From: Bartonella sp. B1099
GTDB taxonomy: Bacteria; Pseudomonadota; Alphaproteobacteria; Rhizobiales; Rhizobiaceae
Reading direction: 5' to 3'
NCBI RefSeq assembly: GCF_944801835.1
Contig: NZ_CALYLN010000002.1
Location: 310,001 to 374,000 of the forward strand
DNA: 64,000 nt
Positions 27,714 to 39,396 of the stretch are shown here, piece by piece. Made by a program: the position numbers and the translations under genes. How positions within the stretch are numbered: position 1 is the first letter of the stretch; the number at the start of each line of letters is the position of its first letter. The notes under the pieces are model-generated. The model saw only the letters and a list, made by a program, of their open reading frames with translations, was not told the origin of the DNA and searched no databases.

Positions 27714-29924
27714 ATGAATCCTTGCAATAACATCACGATTACACCAGAGCTCATTGCACAACACGGTCTAAAAGAGGACGAATATCAACGTATCCTAACG
27801 TTAATCGGGAGAGAACCAACATTTACTGAATTGGGAATTTTTTCTGCAATGTGGAACGAACATTGTTCCTATAAATCCTCTAAAAAATGGCTCAAAACAC
27901 TTCCAACAGAAGGAAAGTGTGTCATTCAAGGTCCTGGTGAAAATGCTGGTGTTGTTGATATTGGTGAAGGGCAATGTGTTGTTTTCAAAATGGAAAGTCA
28001 TAACCATCCTTCTTATATTGAACCGTATCAAGGGGCCGCAACAGGTGTTGGTGGTATTTTACGTGATGTTTTTACAATGGGTGCCCGTCCTGTTGCAGCG
28101 ATGAATGCATTGCGTTTTGGTGCTCCAGATCACCCCCGAACACGCCATCTTGTCTCTGGTGTTGTCTCTGGAATAGGTGGTTACAGCAATTCTTTTGGTG
28201 TTCCAACAGTTGGTGGGGAAATCAATTTTGATGAGCGTTATAATGGCAATATTCTCGTTAACGCTTTTGTCGCCGGGATTGCAAAGACAGACGCCCTTTT
28301 TTATTCTAAAGCACAAGGCGTAGGGCTCCCTGTTGTTTATCTTGGTGCCAAAACAGGGCGAGATGGTGTTGGTGGAGCAACAATGGCTTCTGCTGAATTT
28401 GATGATTCAATCAGTGAAAAACGCCCAACTGTTCAAGTTGGTGATCCTTTTACAGAAAAATGTCTTCTTGAAGCGTGTTTAGAGCTCATGGAACTTGGAG
28501 CCGTGGTTGCTATTCAAGATATGGGGGCTGCAGGACTCACCTCTTCTGCCGTTGAAATGGGTGCAAAAGGGAATCTAGGAATACAGCTTAATCTCGATAA
28601 AGTTCCCATTCGTGAAGAAAACATGACAGCCTATGAAATGATGCTTTCTGAAAGTCAAGAACGTATGCTCATGGTCCTTAAACCAGAGCTAGAACAGCAA
28701 GCTGCAGCAATTTTTCATAAGTGGGGGCTCCATTTTTCCATTATTGGAAAAACAACCGATGATTTACGTTTCCGTGTCTTTCATCAGGGAGAAGAAGTTG
28801 TTAATCTTCCCATCAAAGAACTTGGTGATGAAGCACCTGTTTATGATCGCCCTTGGAGTGAGCCTGCAAAAAAAACACTTCTGAAAGCAGAAGACGTCAA
28901 AAAAGTTGAAAATCTTGGTGATGTGCTTTTGACCTTATTGAATTCTGCTAATCAAAGCTCACGACGGTGGGTTTATGAACAATATGATACGCTTATCCAA
29001 GGAAATAGCCTCATTTGTCCAGGAAGTGACGCAGGCGTTATCCGCGTCAGCAATAAGAGTAGACGAGCTCTTGCTTTTTCTTCTGATGTAACCCCGCGCT
29101 ATTGTGAAGCAGACCCTTATGAGGGAGGAAAACAAGCTGTCGCAGAATGCTGGAGAAATATTAGCACGACAGGTGCAACACCACTGGCTGCGACAGATAA
29201 TCTCAATTTTGGAAACCCTGAAAAACCTGAAATCATGGGACAACTGGTTTTTGCAATTAAAGGCATCGGAGAAGCTTGCAGAATCCTCGACTTCCCTATC
29301 GTTTCAGGCAATGTTTCTCTTTACAACGAAACAAATGGGGAGGCTATTTTTCCTACCCCCACAATTGCTGGTGTAGGACTTCTGAATGATTGGTCAAAAA
29401 TGGTCACAATAAGTGGTATGCAAAATGGAGATAGTATCATTTTAGTGGGAAATTGTGGCTCTCATTTAGGACAATCAATCTATGCACGTGACATTTTAAA
29501 TATTGATGCAGGTGCCCCCCCCCCTGTAGATTTGCAACTTGAAAAAAAGCATGGTCAATTTGTCCGAGATGTTATTCATAACGGTTTTGTTCATGCCGCT
29601 CATGACATTTCTGATGGGGGATTAGCGATTGCACTTGCTGAAATGGTCATTAAAGCAGGGAAGGGAATCAAAGTAAAATTAAGCAATAAATCTCCCCACC
29701 ATGCAGAACTTTTTGGAGAAGACCAAGGACGTTATCTCTTAGCCGTCAAACCTGATGCTCTCAACAATCTTAAAGAGCATGCACAAACCCACGCTATTTC
29801 TTTAATAGAGCTAGGTCAAGTTGAGGGAGATTCCCTTCATATAGATGGGATATTCGCACTTTCAGTAGAAAGTCTCACACAAGCCTATGAGAACTGGTTT
29901 CCACAATTTATGGGTGAAAAATAA
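27714..29924 (+). CDS. purL: FGAM synthase subunit PurL
   Basis: 736 residues, the small-type PurL that needs PurS and PurQ. Converts FGAR to FGAM. It has [13 protein letters not shown] near 45, [20 protein letters not shown] near 92, [16 protein letters not shown] and [13 protein letters not shown] near 270, and a repeated PurM-like half with [11 protein letters not shown] and [18 protein letters not shown] nine-C run at about 29516-29524 is in frame. The 292-bp leader may hold its own promoter. Confidence 0.97.
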   Translation: MNPCNNITITPELIAQHGLKEDEYQRILTLIGREPTFTELGIFSAMWNEHCSYKSSKKWLKTLPTEGKCVIQGPGENAGVVDIGEGQCVVFKMESHNHPSYIEPYQGAATGVGGILRDVFTMGARPVAAMNALRFGAPDHPRTRHLVSGVVSGIGGYSNSFGVPTVGGEINFDERYNGNILVNAFVAGIAKTDALFYSKAQGVGLPVVYLGAKTGRDGVGGATMASAEFDDSISEKRPTVQVGDPFTEKCLLEACLELMELGAVVAIQDMGAAGLTSSAVEMGAKGNLGIQLNLDKVPIREENMTAYEMMLSESQERMLMVLKPELEQQAAAIFHKWGLHFSIIGKTTDDLRFRVFHQGEEVVNLPIKELGDEAPVYDRPWSEPAKKTLLKAEDVKKVENLGDVLLTLLNSANQSSRRWVYEQYDTLIQGNSLICPGSDAGVIRVSNKSRRALAFSSDVTPRYCEADPYEGGKQAVAECWRNISTTGATPLAATDNLNFGNPEKPEIMGQLVFAIKGIGEACRILDFPIVSGNVSLYNETNGEAIFPTPTIAGVGLLNDWSKMVTISGMQNGDSIILVGNCGSHLGQSIYARDILNIDAGAPPPVDLQLEKKHGQFVRDVIHNGFVHAAHDISDGGLAIALAEMVIKAGKGIKVKLSNKSPHHAELFGEDQGRYLLAVKPDALNNLKEHAQTHAISLIELGQVEGDSLHIDGIFALSVESLTQAYENWFPQFMGEK

Positions 29925-29981
29925 AAATTTATTCTTTCTCTTAAAACACTCTTACGAAAAAATGAACGATATAGGAGGATA

Positions 29982-30218
29982 ATGATGGCAATGAGTGCCC
30001 ATGCAATTGAAAAGCTTATTCATGAAGGTATTCCCGATGCGACTGTAACAATTCGTGATCTTGCTGGAGATGGGGAACATTATGCTGCAGAAGTTATCTC
30101 TGAAAGTTTTCGTGGTAAAACCCGTGTTCAGCAACATAAAATGGTCTATGATGCCCTTAAAGGTAATATGGGAAATGACCTTCACGCCTTAATGTTACAA
30201 ACAAATATCCCAAAATAG
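29982..30218 (+). CDS. BolA/IbaG family protein
   Basis: 78 residues preceded by TAGGAGGA. It has the class II KH-like fold: HAIEKLIHEGIPDATVTIRD, then DGEHYAAEVISESFRGKTRV and QQHKMVYDALKG, with the conserved His pair region that binds Fe-S clusters together with monothiol glutaredoxins. The adjacent grxD is its usual partner. It sits 57 bp after purL. Confidence 0.93.
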   Translation: MMAMSAHAIEKLIHEGIPDATVTIRDLAGDGEHYAAEVISESFRGKTRVQQHKMVYDALKGNMGNDLHALMLQTNIPK

Positions 30219-30312
30219 TCTAAAATTTCTTCTTGCATTCATTCATTCAATACGATTAAAAATAGTACGAACATTACACACTTATAAAAATCTGAGATAT
30301 CGAGGAATAAAA

Positions 30313-30645
30313 ATGACCACTGTTCATGATTTTATTGACAACGAGATTAAAACAAACGACGTCATTTTATTCATGAAAGGAACACCTGACGCTCCACAAT
30401 GCGGTTTTTCAGGGCAAGTTGTTCAGATCCTCAACTATTTAGGATTGGACTATAAAGGGATTAATATTCTGACTTCTGACGAATTGCGTCAAGGGATTAA
30501 AGAATACTCAAATTGGCCAACAATTCCACAGCTTTATGTCAAAGGTGAATTTATTGGAGGGTGTGATATTGTTAAAGAAATGTTTCAAAACAATGAGTTA
30601 CAGGAACTTTTGAAAGAAAAAAATATTCCGTGTAATCAATCATAG
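30313..30645 (+). CDS. grxD: monothiol glutaredoxin, Grx4 type
   Basis: 110 residues. The CGFS active site appears in APQCGFSGQVVQIL near residue 29, with WPTIPQLYVKGEFIGGCDI near 73-91 for glutathione binding. Transfers [2Fe-2S] clusters and pairs with BolA proteins in iron sensing or cluster delivery. A weak stem (CTCTTGAAAGAG) and T-run follow at about 30667-30690. Confidence 0.96.
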   Translation: MTTVHDFIDNEIKTNDVILFMKGTPDAPQCGFSGQVVQILNYLGLDYKGINILTSDELRQGIKEYSNWPTIPQLYVKGEFIGGCDIVKEMFQNNELQELLKEKNIPCNQS

Positions 30646-30717
30646 GTATCTTTTATTTTATTCAGACTCTTGAAAGAGAGCTGTTTTTAGACGAAATTTT
30701 TATTTCAAGGATGCCAT

Positions 30718-31974
30718 ATGTCATATTCAGTTGATGAACAAACGCATAGTGATGCGATTAGAAAAAAAATTGGCTATAAAGAATTTGTTATTCTAATTGC
30801 TTCACTCATGGCTATTAATGCTATAGCTGTAGATATTATGTTGCCAGCTATGCCCAATATTTTGGAAGGATTAAATGTTCTCAACGAGAATGATCAACAT
30901 TATATCATTTCGAGTTATCTTATTAGCTATGGTATTGCTCAAATATTTTTTGGTCCAATTAGCGATCGATATGGGCGACGTAAACTTATGCTTATTGGGC
31001 TTGCTTTTTATTCATTTACGGCGATTGGTTGTGCCTTTGTAACTGATTTTTCTCTCTTGCTTATTTTGCGTGTCTTGCAAGGCATTGGGGGAGCGTCTAT
31101 GCGCGTCCTTACAGTTTCTGTCGTCCGTGATCTCTACAGTGGTCGAAAAATGGCAGAAGTCATGTCTATTGTTATGATGGTTTTTCTTGTTGCACCCATG
31201 GTTGGTCCCGCAACAGGACAGATCATTTTACTGCTCGGGCACTGGCAATTTATTTTTGTTTTCATGGCAATGATTGGTTTTGGACTAATGATTTGGATTC
31301 TATTTCGCTTGCCCGAAACACTTCATGAACAACGCCCTCTTTCCTTTTCTTCCATTAAACACAACTTATGGATTGTTGTGACAAATCGTACTACACTTTG
31401 CTACACACTTGCAACATCCATCATTTTAGGCTGTATTTTTATTGCTGTTAATACATCGCAACAAACCTATGAAGGAATTTATAACTTAGGCTTTTGGTTT
31501 CCGATAGCTTTTGCCATCGGCGCTGCATTTCAGGCTTTTTCATCATTTATGAATTCTCAACTTGTTGGATGTCTTGGAATGCGGCGTATTGCCCATACAA
31601 TGCTTTTGCTCTTTTGTGCCACTTCATGCATTTGGTTTATTGGATCCGTCTTAGCAGGTGGCGTTATCTCTTTCCCCTTTTATATGACGTTATATTGTAT
31701 ATTAATGTTTACCTGCGGTGGTATAATGGCCAATTTCAATACACTCGCTCTCGAATCTCTGGGCGAAATTGCTGGTACAGCCTCTTCTGTCTCCGGATTT
31801 CTCCAAACATCTATCGGTGCAGGGCTGAGCTTTTTTGTAGCGCAACAATTTGATGAAACAACCATCCCAAACTCAGCAGGATTTTTCTTTCTCAGTCTCG
31901 TTGCCATCCTTCTTGTCTTATGGGCTGAACGTGGTCATCTCTTTAGGCAATATCATCATAATCCTAACGAATAA
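30718..31974 (+). CDS. Bcr/CflA-type multidrug efflux MFS transporter
   Basis: 418 residues with about 12 membrane helices. Helix 1 contains AVDIMLPAMPNIL, typical of this drug:H+ antiporter group; motif A is GPISDRYGRRKLMLIG near 79-94, and motif C-like GPATGQIILLL is near 158. Substrate cannot be told from sequence. Followed by a 528-base gap. Not related at sequence level to the MFS-kinase fusion at 2.5-4.3 kb. Confidence 0.9.
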   Translation: MSYSVDEQTHSDAIRKKIGYKEFVILIASLMAINAIAVDIMLPAMPNILEGLNVLNENDQHYIISSYLISYGIAQIFFGPISDRYGRRKLMLIGLAFYSFTAIGCAFVTDFSLLLILRVLQGIGGASMRVLTVSVVRDLYSGRKMAEVMSIVMMVFLVAPMVGPATGQIILLLGHWQFIFVFMAMIGFGLMIWILFRLPETLHEQRPLSFSSIKHNLWIVVTNRTTLCYTLATSIILGCIFIAVNTSQQTYEGIYNLGFWFPIAFAIGAAFQAFSSFMNSQLVGCLGMRRIAHTMLLLFCATSCIWFIGSVLAGGVISFPFYMTLYCILMFTCGGIMANFNTLALESLGEIAGTASSVSGFLQTSIGAGLSFFVAQQFDETTIPNSAGFFFLSLVAILLVLWAERGHLFRQYHHNPNE

Positions 31975-32503
31975 GTATGCTTACGCGCAAGATTAATAAC
32001 ATCTCTCTTGAAGAAGAAAGATAGGCCTTTCACACAAAACAGAATACCTCCCAATAGGACACTTTTGTGTTAAACATTCACATATTTGTTTTAAAGATAA
32101 TACACTTCTCAAAACATCAAATCATTGCACGATAGCCCTTATGCATGATATAAAACATTCTATCATCCCCACGCTTATAAAGCGTGTAAACTTGTCACCT
32201 TTATATTTCTATCCCCAATGTTACAACAGCTCTTGGGACTTGAAACAGCTCATAAAAGAAATTTTTAATTCTTTTCTTTATAAATTTCTATCTACAATAC
32301 TAATCCACTTGTGATGTACAACAAGCAGATCATTTTGATTGTTTCAACATGAAGAAGATTGAAATAAGAAAAATTATGGATATTAGAGACTCTTATTTAA
32401 CATAAGAATGATATTATTATAAATCAATACCTTATCATATAATAAAAACCCATAAGCATTTCTTTTACACTTTTATAGGCCTGAAATAAAAACGTTCTAT
32501 TAT
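31975..32503. other. gap between MFS pump and parC, nothing seen
   Basis: AT-rich, with stop codons frequent in all frames. The two genes converge here. No tRNA, repeat or clear stem with T-run was recognised. Confidence 0.5.
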
Positions 32504-34753
32504 TTAATTGGTAAATTTTCCTGATTTGGGAAATCCTTTTGGAACCAGACGCCCGACACCTGCACGTGTTCCCATCCATTCAATGAGATCATCAGCTTGA
32601 CGGTTAAAGATTCGTTCAGCGGTATCTTGCCAACTTAAGCCTTCTGATAAATTAAAGGTCTTGGCATCAACAATACCACCCTCTTTGTAACGCTGTAAAC
32701 GAACCCCTTTACCACGATTCATTTCTGGTATTTGTTCAATAGAAAAAATAAGCATTTTGCGGTTTTCACCAACCACGGCAACATGATCACCATTGACTGG
32801 AACACAAAGCTTTACCTTATCAGGAGATTTCACATTCATCACCTGCTTTCCTTTTCGTGTATTGGCAATCACTTCTGCAGCAGGAACGATAAAGCCATTG
32901 CCCTGAGATGAAACCAGGAGCAATTTTTCTTCTGCATGATGCACAAAAGCTGTAAGAACATCATGCTCATCATCCATATCAACTAAAAGACGAATGGGCT
33001 CACCCTGTCCTCGTCCTCCAGGCAAACTATTTGCACCAAATGCGAAAAACTTTCCACCATTACTTATTAGCACAATCTTGTCGGTCGTAAATGCCGGAAA
33101 TGCCAACTTCAAACTATCTCCTTCTTTAAAAGAAAGCGCTTTGTAATCGTGCAAATGCCCCTTCAAAGCACGCACCCACCCTTTTTCAGAAATAACAACA
33201 GTCACCGGTTCTTTTTCGATCATTGCTTGTTGAATATCATCAAGATCATGTCTTGGTGCTTCTTCAAATGTCGTACGCCTTTTCCCTAAGAGCGTTTCAG
33301 GACCAAAAGTGTTGCGAACTTTTTTAATTTCTTCTGAAATTATTTTCCATTGTTTTATAGGAGAGGCTAACAAATTCTGTAGTTTTTCTTTTTCAGCTTT
33401 AAGCGTTTCAAATTCCTTACGAATTTCAAATTCTTCAAGCTTACGTAAAGAACGCAAGCGCATATTAAGAATAGCTTCAGCTTGATTTTCTGTTAATTCA
33501 AAACGATTAATCAGCTTTTTTTTCGGTTCATCCTCTTCACGAATAATCTGTATGACCTCATCGAGATTCAAATAGGCAATAAGATACCCATGAAGAATTT
33601 CCAATCTGCTATCAATTTGATCAAGCCGATAGTGAGAACGTCGAATAAGCACTTCTTGACGATGTTCAAGCCATTGTTGCAAACTTTCTCGCAGCGAGAG
33701 AACATTGGGTCTTTTTCCCAAAGATAAAACATTAAGATTAAGAGGAAATCTGACTTCAAAATCAGTTAATTTAAAAAGGGATTCCATAAGAAGTTCAGGA
33801 TCAACCGACCGGTTTTTAGGAACAAGCACAATGCGGATATCTTCTGCTGATTCATCTTGAATATCCTCAAGCATTGGTAAGCGCCGCGCAAGCAACAATT
33901 CCGCAGTTTTTTCAATAAGGCGTGACTTTTGAACTTGATAGGGAATTTCGGTCACAACAATCACATAAGAACCACGGCTACCATTTTCCTGATGCCAACG
34001 TGAACGTAATCGAAAAAAACCCCGCCCTATACGATAAGATTCCTCAATACTTTTTTTAGGCTCAACCAAAATGCCACCGGTTGGGAAATCAGGTCCCAGC
34101 ACAAATTGATTTAAATCCTCATCACGCGTATCAGGATGTGCAATCAAATGCAGTGCCGCATCACAGAGCTCAGCAACATTGTGGGGAGGAATAGATGTTG
34201 CCATACCAACAGCAATACCTGAAGAACCATTAGCTAAAAGATTAGGAAAAGCACCTGGTAGAACAACAGGCTCTTCATCTTCTTCATTATAGGTCAAACG
34301 AAAATCAATAGCATTTTCATTAATTCCCTCAAGCAATAATGCAGCTACTTCAGTCATGCGAGCTTCCGTATAACGCATAGCTGCAGCATTATCACCATCA
34401 ATATTACCAAAATTTCCTTGTCCATCAACCAACGGATAACGAACCGCAAAACTTTGAGCCAAACGCACCAAAGCATCATAAATAGAGGCATCTCCATGAG
34501 GATGAAATTTTCCCATGACATCACCAACAATCCGCGCACATTTCGCATAAGATTGTCCAGGGTTTAGTTTGAGAAGACGCATTGCATGAACAATCCGACG
34601 ATGGACAGGTTTCAATCCATCACGCACATCAGGCAATGCACGATGCGTAATCGTAGAAAGTGCATAAGCCAAATAGCGTTCCTGTAAAGCAAAACGTAAC
34701 TCTATTGGCTCAATATGTTCTTTATCAAAAGGTAAATTCATTTTATCAAACAT
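32504..34753 (-). CDS. parC: DNA topoisomerase IV subunit A
   Basis: 749 residues. The winged-helix/tower domain carries catalytic Tyr128 in [10 protein letters not shown]. The quinolone-determining region is [17 protein letters not shown] (84-100): the position equivalent to E. coli Ser80 is Ala89 and that of Glu84 is Asp93. A coiled coil lies at about 370-480 and a C-terminal beta-propeller-like domain at about 500-740, which favours ParC over GyrA because no GyrA box (QRRGGKG) is present. Decatenates daughter chromosomes with ParE. Monocistronic by spacing. Confidence 0.93.
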   Translation of the reverse strand: MFDKMNLPFDKEHIEPIELRFALQERYLAYALSTITHRALPDVRDGLKPVHRRIVHAMRLLKLNPGQSYAKCARIVGDVMGKFHPHGDASIYDALVRLAQSFAVRYPLVDGQGNFGNIDGDNAAAMRYTEARMTEVAALLLEGINENAIDFRLTYNEEDEEPVVLPGAFPNLLANGSSGIAVGMATSIPPHNVAELCDAALHLIAHPDTRDEDLNQFVLGPDFPTGGILVEPKKSIEESYRIGRGFFRLRSRWHQENGSRGSYVIVVTEIPYQVQKSRLIEKTAELLLARRLPMLEDIQDESAEDIRIVLVPKNRSVDPELLMESLFKLTDFEVRFPLNLNVLSLGKRPNVLSLRESLQQWLEHRQEVLIRRSHYRLDQIDSRLEILHGYLIAYLNLDEVIQIIREEDEPKKKLINRFELTENQAEAILNMRLRSLRKLEEFEIRKEFETLKAEKEKLQNLLASPIKQWKIISEEIKKVRNTFGPETLLGKRRTTFEEAPRHDLDDIQQAMIEKEPVTVVISEKGWVRALKGHLHDYKALSFKEGDSLKLAFPAFTTDKIVLISNGGKFFAFGANSLPGGRGQGEPIRLLVDMDDEHDVLTAFVHHAEEKLLLVSSQGNGFIVPAAEVIANTRKGKQVMNVKSPDKVKLCVPVNGDHVAVVGENRKMLIFSIEQIPEMNRGKGVRLQRYKEGGIVDAKTFNLSEGLSWQDTAERIFNRQADDLIEWMGTRAGVGRLVPKGFPKSGKFTN

Positions 34754-35940
34754 AATATTAGAACAAAAACTCCCACAATAATAAGAAATTATTGTGTAGG
34801 ATTTATTTAATGAAAACTTTTATGAGTAAACTTTTTTATTAAAAGTCAACGACATAAAAATAAACGTTGTGATTAGAACATGAACAGAAAATTATATCAA
34901 TTTGAAAAATTTATACATGTTCTTCTCTCTTGTTCTAAACAATATATGAAAATATTTAATACATTTTCGAAAACTTCTTTCAATATCCTCTTTAAGGGGT
35001 AAAAAAACAAAATAAACTAAAAGAAGTAGAAAATATTTTCATTGTTAAGGAAAGCGATAAGCATTTTTAAATAAATAAAAATCTCAAAAACAACGCTATT
35101 ATTAATTGATACAGCTTTAAGCAAACTGGAGTCATGATAACGTTTCAAAACGACGTAAATAAATTTTTATAGTCTTTCCAACAACAACAATTTCCTTCCA
35201 AATATATTTTGAATGCAGATTATTCTAGACAAAAATCTTATTGAAAGCTTTGCCAAATCCGACAATATAATTTGACGGCTCACAAAGAGTCATTTCATCC
35301 TTTTAGGAATGAAAAAAGCACCTTTCAAACATCATCTTTTAGTATAAAAGTAAGTTGTATAACAACTTCATCCCGTTTCTCTATGAAAACTTAAAAAATA
35401 TTTAAAGCTTATAGAGTTCCCCAAGGTTAAGTCCATAGGAAGCAAAAATGCATTATTTTCATAAACGCGAAGAGAGATAATTATCTTTTACAATGTCGTA
35501 AGAACTTCAATAAAATATAAATAACATATTGATATATAAAGATAATTTATTCATTTACAACTTAAATAAAGATCCCAAGTATTCTAAAGTTTTCTCATTT
35601 CCGATTTATTCATGATAAATTACTCACAATCATTTTTCTGCTTATCACAAAGGTAAGAGCGACTATCTAAGAAAGGAAAATGACAGCTTATTCTTTATTC
35701 AACAAAGATGGCAATAGTCTCATAGCACTCATGAGGTTTTAAGTTATATCCTTCATGAGTGAGCATCGTAGCATGAGATCGACTGCATTGAGAGATATTT
35801 CTTTAAAAACAATGCCTCTGGAAGGATTAATACAATAGCATTCTTCACCTCTCTAAGTCCATAAACAACAGATACGCTCTTGAGAGACATCAAAAACTTC
35901 ACACTACGGAGAAAGAGACGACAACAATCCATAAATTACT
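34754..35940. other. 1.2-kb gap holding a decayed integrase trace
   Basis: No intact gene. Most of it is AT-rich with short frames. The segment at about 35690-35850 resembles the integrase heads elsewhere in the window and is listed separately. The rest may be the remainder of the same lost element. Confidence 0.5.
35690..35850 (+). pseudogene. third, strongly decayed integrase N-terminal region
   Basis: Shared blocks with 5620-5780 and 12260-12420 in the same order: GCTTATTCTTTATT, AAAGATGG, TTATATCCTTCATGAG, GCATTGAGAGATATTTCTTT followed by AAAAAC, and AATACAATAGCATTCTTC. The last block matches the second copy (AATACAATAGCACTCTATTC) better than the first. All frames are broken. Assignment is by eye only. 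Confidence 0.5.
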
Positions 35941-37734
35941 TTATGAACTATTTTTGTGCGTAGGAGCCATGCGGATTCCTAACTCACGTAATTGCGTAGA
36001 AGAAACATCAGATGGCGCACTCATCAAAAGATCAAGTGCCTGTTGATTCATAGGAAATAAAGCAACTTCACGTAAATTTTTAACACCTTGCAACAGCATA
36101 ATAATGCGGTCAATTCCCGCAGCCATACCACCATGGGGTGGAGCCCCATAATGGAATGCACGATAAAGAGCACCAAAACGATCTTTCACAACTTCCTTAG
36201 AAAGTCCTACAAGTTCAAAAACTTTAAGCATCATTTCAGGCAAGTGATTACGAATTCCACCGGATGCAATCTCATAACCATTACAAACAAGATCATATTG
36301 AAAAGCTTTAAGCGTAAGAGGATCTTGACACTCAAGAGCATTTTCTCCCCCTTGAGGCATAGAAAAGGGATTATGGGCAAAATCAATCTTTTTCTCATCT
36401 TCATTCCATTCAAAAAATGGAAAATCAACAATCCACGCTAAAGAGAAACTCTTTCTATCGACAAGGTCTAATTCTTCCCCTACCCGTATGCGGGCTGCTC
36501 CAGCAAAAGATGCGAATTTTTTTGGATCTCCAGCCACAAAAAAACAAGCATCCCCATTTTCAAGTCCAAGTTGCATACGAAGTGCTTCAGTTCGCTGCTC
36601 ACCAATATTTTTGGCAATAGGCCCTGCTCCTTCAAATTTTCCTTCTTCTTCACGCCAGAAAATATAACCGAGCCCTGGTTGCCCTTCACCTTGTGCCCAT
36701 CCATTCATACGATCACAAAAAGCACGACTTCCACCCCTTTTAGCTGGAATAGCCCACACTTGTGCTTTATCATCATTCGCTAAAATCTGAGCAAACACTT
36801 TGAAACCAGAATTATAAAAATGCTGAGAAACATCTTCCATAATAATCGGATTACGCAAATCAGGCTTATCAGAACCATATTTCCGCATTGCTTCATCATA
36901 AGAAATGCGAGGAAAGCTTTGTGTCACCGTTTTTCCATTTGCAAATTCTTCAAAAATAGAACGCATAATGGGTTCCATAGTTGTTAAAACATCTTCCTGC
37001 TCAACAAAACTCATTTCAACATCTAATTGATAAAACTCACCAGGAAGACGGTCAGCCCGCGGATCTTCATCTCTAAAACATGGCGCAATTTGAAAATAAC
37101 GATCAAAACCTGACATCATCAACAACTGCTTATATTGCTGTGGTGCTTGTGGTAATGCATAAAATTTTCCCTGATGAACACGACTTGGAACCAAAAAATC
37201 ACGTGCACCTTCCGGCGATGAGGCTGTCAAAAGCGGTGTTGTAAATTCCGTAAAACCATTATTTTGCATAGCCCGTCTCATAGCCGCAATAATTTCAGTT
37301 CGACGCATGATATTTTTGTGCATAGTCTCCCGACGCAAATCAAGAAAACGATATTTTAATCGGATATCTTCAGGATAATCAGGCTCACCAAAAACCGGTA
37401 AAGGAAGCTCTTCAGATTTTGAAAGAATTTCTACCTCTTGTGCAAAAATTTCAATCTCACCTGTTGGAAGCGTTGCATTAATAACCTCATCAGAACGTGC
37501 ACACACCTCCCCATCCACACGAATAACCCATTCAGAACGCACTTTTTCAATAACTTTAAAAGCTGGCGAAGCAGGGTTCGCAACAATTTGTGTGATTCCG
37601 AAATGATCGCGTAAATCCACAAAAAGAATTCCTCCATGATCACGAACACGATGAACCCATCCCGAAAGACGAACTTGTGTTCCTACATCACATTTACGAA
37701 GAGCCGCACAATGATGACTGCGATAACGGTGCAT
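35941..37734 (-). CDS. aspS: aspartyl-tRNA synthetase
   Basis: 597 residues from the ATG at 37734, where the protein starts [14 protein letters not shown]; the frame is open to 37842 but those residues are not family-like. An OB-fold anticodon domain ([20 protein letters not shown]) comes first, then class II motif 2 [19 protein letters not shown] near 225, the bacterial GAD insertion around 290-420, and motif 3 [13 protein letters not shown] near 535. Charges tRNA-Asp. Divergent from rnd. Confidence 0.96.
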   Translation of the reverse strand: MHRYRSHHCAALRKCDVGTQVRLSGWVHRVRDHGGILFVDLRDHFGITQIVANPASPAFKVIEKVRSEWVIRVDGEVCARSDEVINATLPTGEIEIFAQEVEILSKSEELPLPVFGEPDYPEDIRLKYRFLDLRRETMHKNIMRRTEIIAAMRRAMQNNGFTEFTTPLLTASSPEGARDFLVPSRVHQGKFYALPQAPQQYKQLLMMSGFDRYFQIAPCFRDEDPRADRLPGEFYQLDVEMSFVEQEDVLTTMEPIMRSIFEEFANGKTVTQSFPRISYDEAMRKYGSDKPDLRNPIIMEDVSQHFYNSGFKVFAQILANDDKAQVWAIPAKRGGSRAFCDRMNGWAQGEGQPGLGYIFWREEEGKFEGAGPIAKNIGEQRTEALRMQLGLENGDACFFVAGDPKKFASFAGAARIRVGEELDLVDRKSFSLAWIVDFPFFEWNEDEKKIDFAHNPFSMPQGGENALECQDPLTLKAFQYDLVCNGYEIASGGIRNHLPEMMLKVFELVGLSKEVVKDRFGALYRAFHYGAPPHGGMAAGIDRIIMLLQGVKNLREVALFPMNQQALDLLMSAPSDVSSTQLRELGIRMAPTHKNSS

Positions 37735-37870
37735 GTTTTTTTGCCTTTGATTATAATATTCACATGCGCTACAAACGCTTTTTAATAACCATTTGTCAAG
37801 ATATGAGAATAAAAACGCGAAAATAAAGTCAATAAAAGACAAATTTAATGTATCGAATGATAATAAAATG

Positions 37871-39022
37871 ATGAATCTTATTACACAAACAACAGATCTT
37901 GAAATTGCACTTAATGCTCTACGGACCTCTGATTTTGTAACAGTTGATACTGAGTTTATCCGCGAAACAACTTTTTGGCCTCAACTGTGTTTAATTCAGC
38001 TCGCATCACCAGATGTTACAGTTTTAATTGATCCCATAGCACCAGATATTGATTTACAAGCATTTTTTGACCTCATGATCGATAAAAAAATTGTCAAAGT
38101 TTTTCATTCTGCTCGCCAAGATATTGAAATGATTTATTATCTTGGAGGCGTTATTCCTTCCCCTCTCTTCGACACACAAATAGCAGGATCAATTTGTGGA
38201 TTTGGTGATTCGATCTCCTATGATCAAATTGTACAACGCTGCACAGGGCATCATCTTGATAAATCTTCCCGCTTTACAGATTGGAGTTGTCGCCCCCTGT
38301 CTGAAAAACAACTACTCTATGCCCTTGCCGATGTAACTTATCTAAGAGATGTTTACCTCCTCTTAAAAAAAAGATTAGAAAAGAGTCAACGTGTTCACTG
38401 GATGGATGACGAAATAACGATTCTTTTAAATCCTAAAACCTATGATATGCCAGAAGATGAAGCATGGAAAAAAGTGAAAGGAAAAGTTAAAAAACCGCGT
38501 GAACTTGCTGTATTACAAAAGATAGCAGCTTGGCGTGAACGTAAAGCGCGAAAATACAATATGCCCCGTCGCCATATCATGAAAGATGAATGTCTCATAG
38601 AAATAGCAACCCAACAACCAAAAGATGAATCTGCGTTAAAACGGTTGCGCAGTCTCAGTAAAAATTGGGATAAACACTCAATTGCGCAATCATTAATCAA
38701 AGCTGTCCATGAAGGCTTAGAGGTCGATCTTTCTACTTTACCCCCCATTCCTAAATATAACCCACTCAATGATACGACAGCCGCTGCTATCGATCTGCTC
38801 AAAGTCTTATTAAAACTTGTTGCAGACGAAAACAGCATTGCCCCTAAAATTATTGCAACATCCAATGATTTAGAAAAAATCGCCAATGGAGGAATAAAGA
38901 AAAATATCCCCGCTATGAATGGCTGGCGCTATGAAATATTTGGTCAAAAAGCCGAACAACTTCTAAAGGGTCAGATAGGTTTTTACTTTAACGATGGAAA
39001 AATAAGCACAAAACAGCTCTAA
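37871..39022 (+). CDS. rnd: ribonuclease D
   Basis: About 383 residues from the ATG at 37871 (an adjacent ATG at 37868 is equally possible; the longer frame from 37793 overlaps the aspS leader). DEDD exonuclease motifs: VDTEFIRE near 24-31, [13 protein letters not shown] near 78-90, and [13 protein letters not shown] near 155. An HRDC domain follows ([20 protein letters not shown]). Trims tRNA 3' ends. The 374 bases after it hold no gene. Confidence 0.93.
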   Translation: MNLITQTTDLEIALNALRTSDFVTVDTEFIRETTFWPQLCLIQLASPDVTVLIDPIAPDIDLQAFFDLMIDKKIVKVFHSARQDIEMIYYLGGVIPSPLFDTQIAGSICGFGDSISYDQIVQRCTGHHLDKSSRFTDWSCRPLSEKQLLYALADVTYLRDVYLLLKKRLEKSQRVHWMDDEITILLNPKTYDMPEDEAWKKVKGKVKKPRELAVLQKIAAWRERKARKYNMPRRHIMKDECLIEIATQQPKDESALKRLRSLSKNWDKHSIAQSLIKAVHEGLEVDLSTLPPIPKYNPLNDTTAAAIDLLKVLLKLVADENSIAPKIIATSNDLEKIANGGIKKNIPAMNGWRYEIFGQKAEQLLKGQIGFYFNDGKISTKQL

Positions 39023-39396
39023 ATGTACATTTCCCCCACATTCTCAGATTTCCATAAAATCTCCTAAAGGAAAGCTTGTTCTATGTCAAAATGAGTAGCA
39101 AATCAAAAGAGAAAAATTTTGTAATCGCATCTTATTAAATCAATTTTATTTGAAAAATATAAAAGAACTTCTGAGTAAATTTAAAACATTCTCATTTTTT
39201 AAAGATCCATTATGCTCCTTATATCTACATCAATTGGTATCGTTATAAGAATAATACAAATAGGATAAATAAAATCTGCTGCTGACAAATTTAAAAACTT
39301 AAATAGTAAGCTCTTATTAAAGAGAAATGAGCGAGCATAAAACCTAAAATACCTAATCTTTTAAGATCTAAAATGCGAATAAACAAGGAGGAAACA
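39023..39396. other. gap between rnd and ppx, nothing seen
   Basis: Convergent 3' ends flank it. AT-rich, with no frame of note and no clear terminator stem. An AAGGAGGAAA at 39388 on the plus strand has no gene after it. Confidence 0.45.
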
